64,000 nt of DNA, from positions 670,246,852-670,310,851 of the forward strand of contig NC_081412.1 in assembly GCF_030272615.1 (NCBI RefSeq), given 5' to 3'. The stretch comes from Cryptomeria japonica (Eukaryota > Streptophyta > Pinopsida > Cupressales > Cupressaceae). A program made the translations under genes and the position numbers. Shown here in pieces: positions 61,151 through 64,000 of the stretch (the stretch's first letter is position 1; each line of letters opens with the position of its first letter). The notes under the pieces were generated by a model that saw only the letters and a list, made by a program, of their open reading frames with translations, did no database searches and was not told the DNA's origin.

Positions 61151-61635
61151 CATGTCTTATACAGGATGTATCCTTCCTGAAACCAGACGTTGTGATCGAT
61201 CATGTCTTATACAGGATGAATCCTTCCTGAAACCAGATGTTGTGATCGATCATGTCTTATACAGGATGAATCCTTCCTGAAACTAGACGTTGTGATTGAT
61301 CATGTCTTATACAGGATGAATCCTTCCTAAAACCAGACGTTGTGATAAATCATGTCTTATACAGGATGTATCCTTCCTGAAACCAGACACTTTGATCATG
61401 TCTTATACAGGATGTATCCTTCCTGAAATCAGACGTTGTGATTGATCATGTCTTATACAGGATGAATCCTTCCTGAAACGAGACGTTGTGATCAATCATG
61501 TCTTATACAAGATGAATCCTTCTTGAAACCAGATGTTGTGATTGATCATGTCTTATACAGGATGAATCCTTCCTGAAACCAGACACTTTGATCATCTTTG
61601 TCTTATACAGGATGAATCCTTCCTGAAACCAGACT
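61151..61635. repeat. 50-bp minisatellite near the G2 3' end
   Basis: Nearly ten copies of a 50-base unit starting catgtcttatacaggatgaa and continuing tccttcctgaaaccagacgt; some copies are shortened by about ten bases at the tgtgatcgat end. Confidence 0.93.
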
Positions 61636-61844
61636 GAATCTAGATCTTATCAATCAAATCAAATCAAATCTATCGGGATATCAATTTTGCAAAAACTTCA
61701 AAGATCAGTTACCTCAATTGATCTCCCGAGGGGGCATCACCATACCATAATCTATAAAATCAAGAGTCGGGGCATCCTATCAAATCAATATCAGCATCAA
61801 AACAAGATTATTCTTTGAATCAATGTGTCATAACACCTCGCTTC

Positions 61845-61858
61845 AAAGAGGGGCAAAA
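61845..61858 (+). promoter_or_regulatory. G2 polypurine tract
   Basis: aaagaggggcaaaa directly before the 3' LTR. Confidence 0.85.
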
Positions 61859-62961
61859 TGTAGACACTTAAAAATAATTATTTTAATTATTTTTAACTCC
61901 TCACATAATTAATTATGTTAATTCAAATTCTTCTCAGTATTAATTAAATATAATTAATATTGTCACTATAGCATGTGATTGATTTATTTAATAAATCAAT
62001 CCCTTTCTTTATTCTTCTTCTAAAAAATCAAATCCTCACAAGTCTTCCTCTTAGCTAATTAATTTTAATTAATTAGTTAACCTACATGATTCCTACAAAT
62101 TATCTTCTTAATTCATCATTAACCTAATAAATTCTTCTAGAAACTCTCTAAATTCACTTAACATTATTCTTCTAATTTTTTATTCCCTCCACTCATTCTC
62201 TCTCCTAGTCAAATTCTCCTACAAATATTAATCCCACCTAACATTTCCTCTAATCCCCCTCCTAATGAGTCATTAATGGCTAATCATCATGATTACGCAC
62301 AAAGTCAACTCTTTGTCCCTTTCATCTAGCCGCTAGCTTTAAATGTTCTTTTTCTAGATGAATGTAAGATTTTCGAAATCTCACATTCCTATAGGCATCC
62401 CCTCTTCCAAGGAATTTTTAATTCTTTTTTATTCCTCCAATCCTCATGATATCCTTTTTTGGAGAATTTTTAATTCCTCCAATGCATCTTGTGGAGTGTG
62501 GAGATACGAAATGCCTCTAAGGCATATTTCTTGGTCTCCACACCCTCTCTTGGACCTTGTGTGAGCTCACAAGTAAATCCTAGCCCTTCATCTCAAATTC
62601 ATCCTAGCCATTCATTTTTCTCTCCTCTTCCTATAAAATTAGGGCTCCATCCCTTCATTCGAAACATCTTGAAATCCAGTAAGCTTATGCTGCCTTTTTG
62701 AGCCCAGGAAATCATCTTGGCAACTTGATCATCTCATCCTTATTATTTGCGTACAACATTGGAGACCCATCCACATCCAGCAATCAAAGGAGCACATCAA
62801 GTGGAGCATTATCAAGGGGTGCCTTCACTTCATCAAGCTCAATCTAAAGGATAAGGTAAAATAGCAAGGTGAAATGGTCTTTTCATGATATTTTAGCATT
62901 CTGCATACTTATTTCGTTATGATTTGATCATTTCTCCTTCAAACTTGTTTTTCCCTCTTCA
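61859..62961 (+). mobile_element. G2 3' LTR
   Basis: Direct repeat of 53215-54337, TGTAGACACTT to ccctcttca. The last ~25 bases differ more from the 5' copy than the rest. Confidence 0.92.
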
Positions 62962-63372
62962 ACGCTCTCCACCATTTACTTAGATTTTGCACATTCATGA
63001 GGTAGATAGAATCAATCTTATCATGAAAGATCCTCAAGGAAATTCTTCACACGCACAAGGATGACATGGCAACACGATCTAATCTTCATTTCAGTGCCAA
63101 CTCATCCAAGGATGTTGTCGTTCGAATCACACAAACTTTGAATGCATCAATCGGAAACCTTGAAGCTGAGATTACCAACTGGTAGTCATATCAAGTGAAA
63201 CCCTTGATACACACTTTGCATATACTGGTTCACTTGCCAGTTTACTTACTTCAACATACCAGTTCACTTGCCATTTTACTTACTTCAGCATACTATTTCA
63301 CACTTCAGCATATTGACATCAATGACAACATACATTATCATCATATCATCAAACTCTACACATATGCCAAGG
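62962..63372 (-). mobile_element. Copia B 5' LTR, second part
   Basis: Resumes the LTR interrupted at 53214; matches 47390-47768 closely (agattttgcacattc, tgaatgcatca, tactggttcacttgcc). Ends gccaagg where the other copy has gccaaca. Confidence 0.88.
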
Positions 63373-63377
63373 GAAAT

Positions 63378-63753
63378 CAGCAAAGTATAGAAAGATATAA
63401 ATGATATAAATGGCAATCTCATTGGTTCATCAGAACCCATATTGGTTATAGAGCAGGAAATAGCAAGTTTTGAGGAGAAAATTGAGAAATTTGAAAAAGA
63501 AAAGGAAAGAATAAAATACAAGGCAATAGAGCTTAAATGCAGACTTGGTCCTAAACTTGATAACCTCATTTCTTTGAGAAAAGAGATCTCAAAGGCACTT
63601 ATTCCAAGACTGAAGACACTGGAAGAGAAAATGCACACCTTCACCAGTACAATTCAAAGAATAGAGGTAGCATTGAAAGATAGTGACAAGTTCACTCAGA
63701 GCCTAAATTTTGTATTGGTAGAACTTTTTCAGATTGTAACCAATTGGTTATAG
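63378..63753 (+). pseudogene. N2 ORF2, C-terminal part
   Basis: After copia B the N2 frame resumes as ISKV, a stop, then KDINDINGNLIGSSEPILV and a Lys/Glu-rich helical segment to the TAG at 63751. The part SLRKEISKALIPRLKTLEEK resembles the N1 segment DIMTLQKLFIPHLSSVQEQ near its C-terminus, confirming that ORF2 ends here. Probably coiled coil. Confidence 0.7.
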
Positions 63754-64000
63754 GGTTCTAGCTAATAACTACACTTAGTTGACATTTTGATAGCCTTTGT
63801 CATTGTTGTCAAAGGGGGAGTAGTAAAGAGAAAAATGATCTACATAAGAGATCATCTGCTCAGGGGGAGCACATAGGTTTGGTAAGATTTTTGGACTTCA
63901 ATTTTTGGATACATTTTTGAATTTTTCTCATGGGTGTTTCCATCAATGCCAAAGGCGGAGGTGAATCTATATCTGACCGGTATAAGAATTTACTTGAATT
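63754..64000 (+). other. N2 3' untranslated region and disrupted end
   Basis: Two polypurine-like tracts, gtcaaagggggag at 63808-63820 and gccaaaggcggag at 63948-63960. The second is where a copia-type 3' LTR should begin with TG. Instead gtgaatctatatctgaccgg follows, resembling the reverse complement of the LTR end (gtgaatcagtatctaaccgg at 20096). The 3' LTR seems to be inverted or replaced here; the window ends too soon to tell. Confidence 0.5.

Larger units (their letters stand above)
53215..62961 (+). mobile_element. G2, gypsy-type element with gag but almost no pol
   Basis: A 9.75-kb plus-strand element with 1.1-kb LTRs, a 3.9-kb leader full of repeats, a broken gag, a scrap of reverse transcriptase, a 50-bp minisatellite and a polypurine tract. 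Protease, most of reverse transcriptase, RNase H and integrase are missing, so it is a non-autonomous deletion derivative. Copia B LTR sequence on both sides fixes the insertion point, though the five-base flanks (gcatt and acgct) no longer match. Confidence 0.9.
33567..63372 (-). mobile_element. Copia B, Ty1/copia element with both LTRs split by gypsy elements
   Basis: Minus-strand copia element inserted in N2 ORF2. The left (3') LTR is 33567-34085 plus 46883-47768; the right (5') LTR is 52183-53214 plus 62962-63372. Internal region 47769-52182. The flanks are gagat (33562-33566) and gaaat (63373-63377), a five-base duplication with one change. G1 splits the left LTR and G2 the right LTR. 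Protein similarity to copia A is high, and the solo LTR at 15128 belongs to the same family. Confidence 0.9.

Overview
The window is repeat-dense plant nuclear DNA, and I found no intact host gene. Nearly everything recognisable is LTR-retrotransposon sequence: Ty1/copia elements primed by initiator tRNA-Met, Ty3/gypsy elements of the Tat type, a two-member family of pol-less LTR elements, a solo LTR, satellites and minisatellites. The extensive nesting, slow decay and long leaders fit a large-genome seed plant, perhaps a gymnosperm. That placement is inference; nothing in the sequence names a species.

Left part (1-21,180). At 498-1,988 lies the 5' LTR of a minus-strand gypsy element (E0) whose body continues off the left edge. 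It is followed by a decayed minus-strand gypsy gag (2,281-3,540), a perfect 34-bp hairpin, two 24-bp minisatellites, and AT-rich DNA with microsatellites. N1 (7,157-15,095, minus strand, target duplication atatg) is a complete pol-less LTR element. It sits in a palindromic satellite, next to a solo copia LTR (15,128-16,542, duplication accat). Then come a GA/CT tract, about 3.3 copies of a 360-bp tandem repeat, and a short spliced gene-like fragment.

Right part (21,182-64,000) is one nest. The host is N2, a plus-strand relative of N1, which carries two minus-strand copia elements: A (25,760-32,964) and B (33,567-63,372). Each LTR of B is split by a plus-strand gypsy element: G1 (34,086-46,877, duplication ggcta) in the left LTR and G2 (53,215-62,961) in the right. 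N2 coding sequence resumes after A and again after B.

Two items stand out. First, G1 has protease, reverse transcriptase, two RNase H domains and integrase, but no recognisable capsid domain. Between integrase and 3' LTR it carries an antisense three-exon gene for a plant mobile domain (PMD) protein. Splice sites and phases fit across 711 codons, which are now broken by three in-frame stops. Second, N1 and N2 share an unusual plan: a coiled-coil Gag-like ORF1 with four or five CCHC zinc knuckles, then an ORF2 of about 1,100 codons that I do not recognise, and no pol. Their similarity along most of ORF2 implies past selection on that protein.

All coding regions here are decayed. Many stops are of the kind produced by cytosine deamination (CAG, CAA, CGA or TGG becoming a stop), as expected for old methylated transposons.
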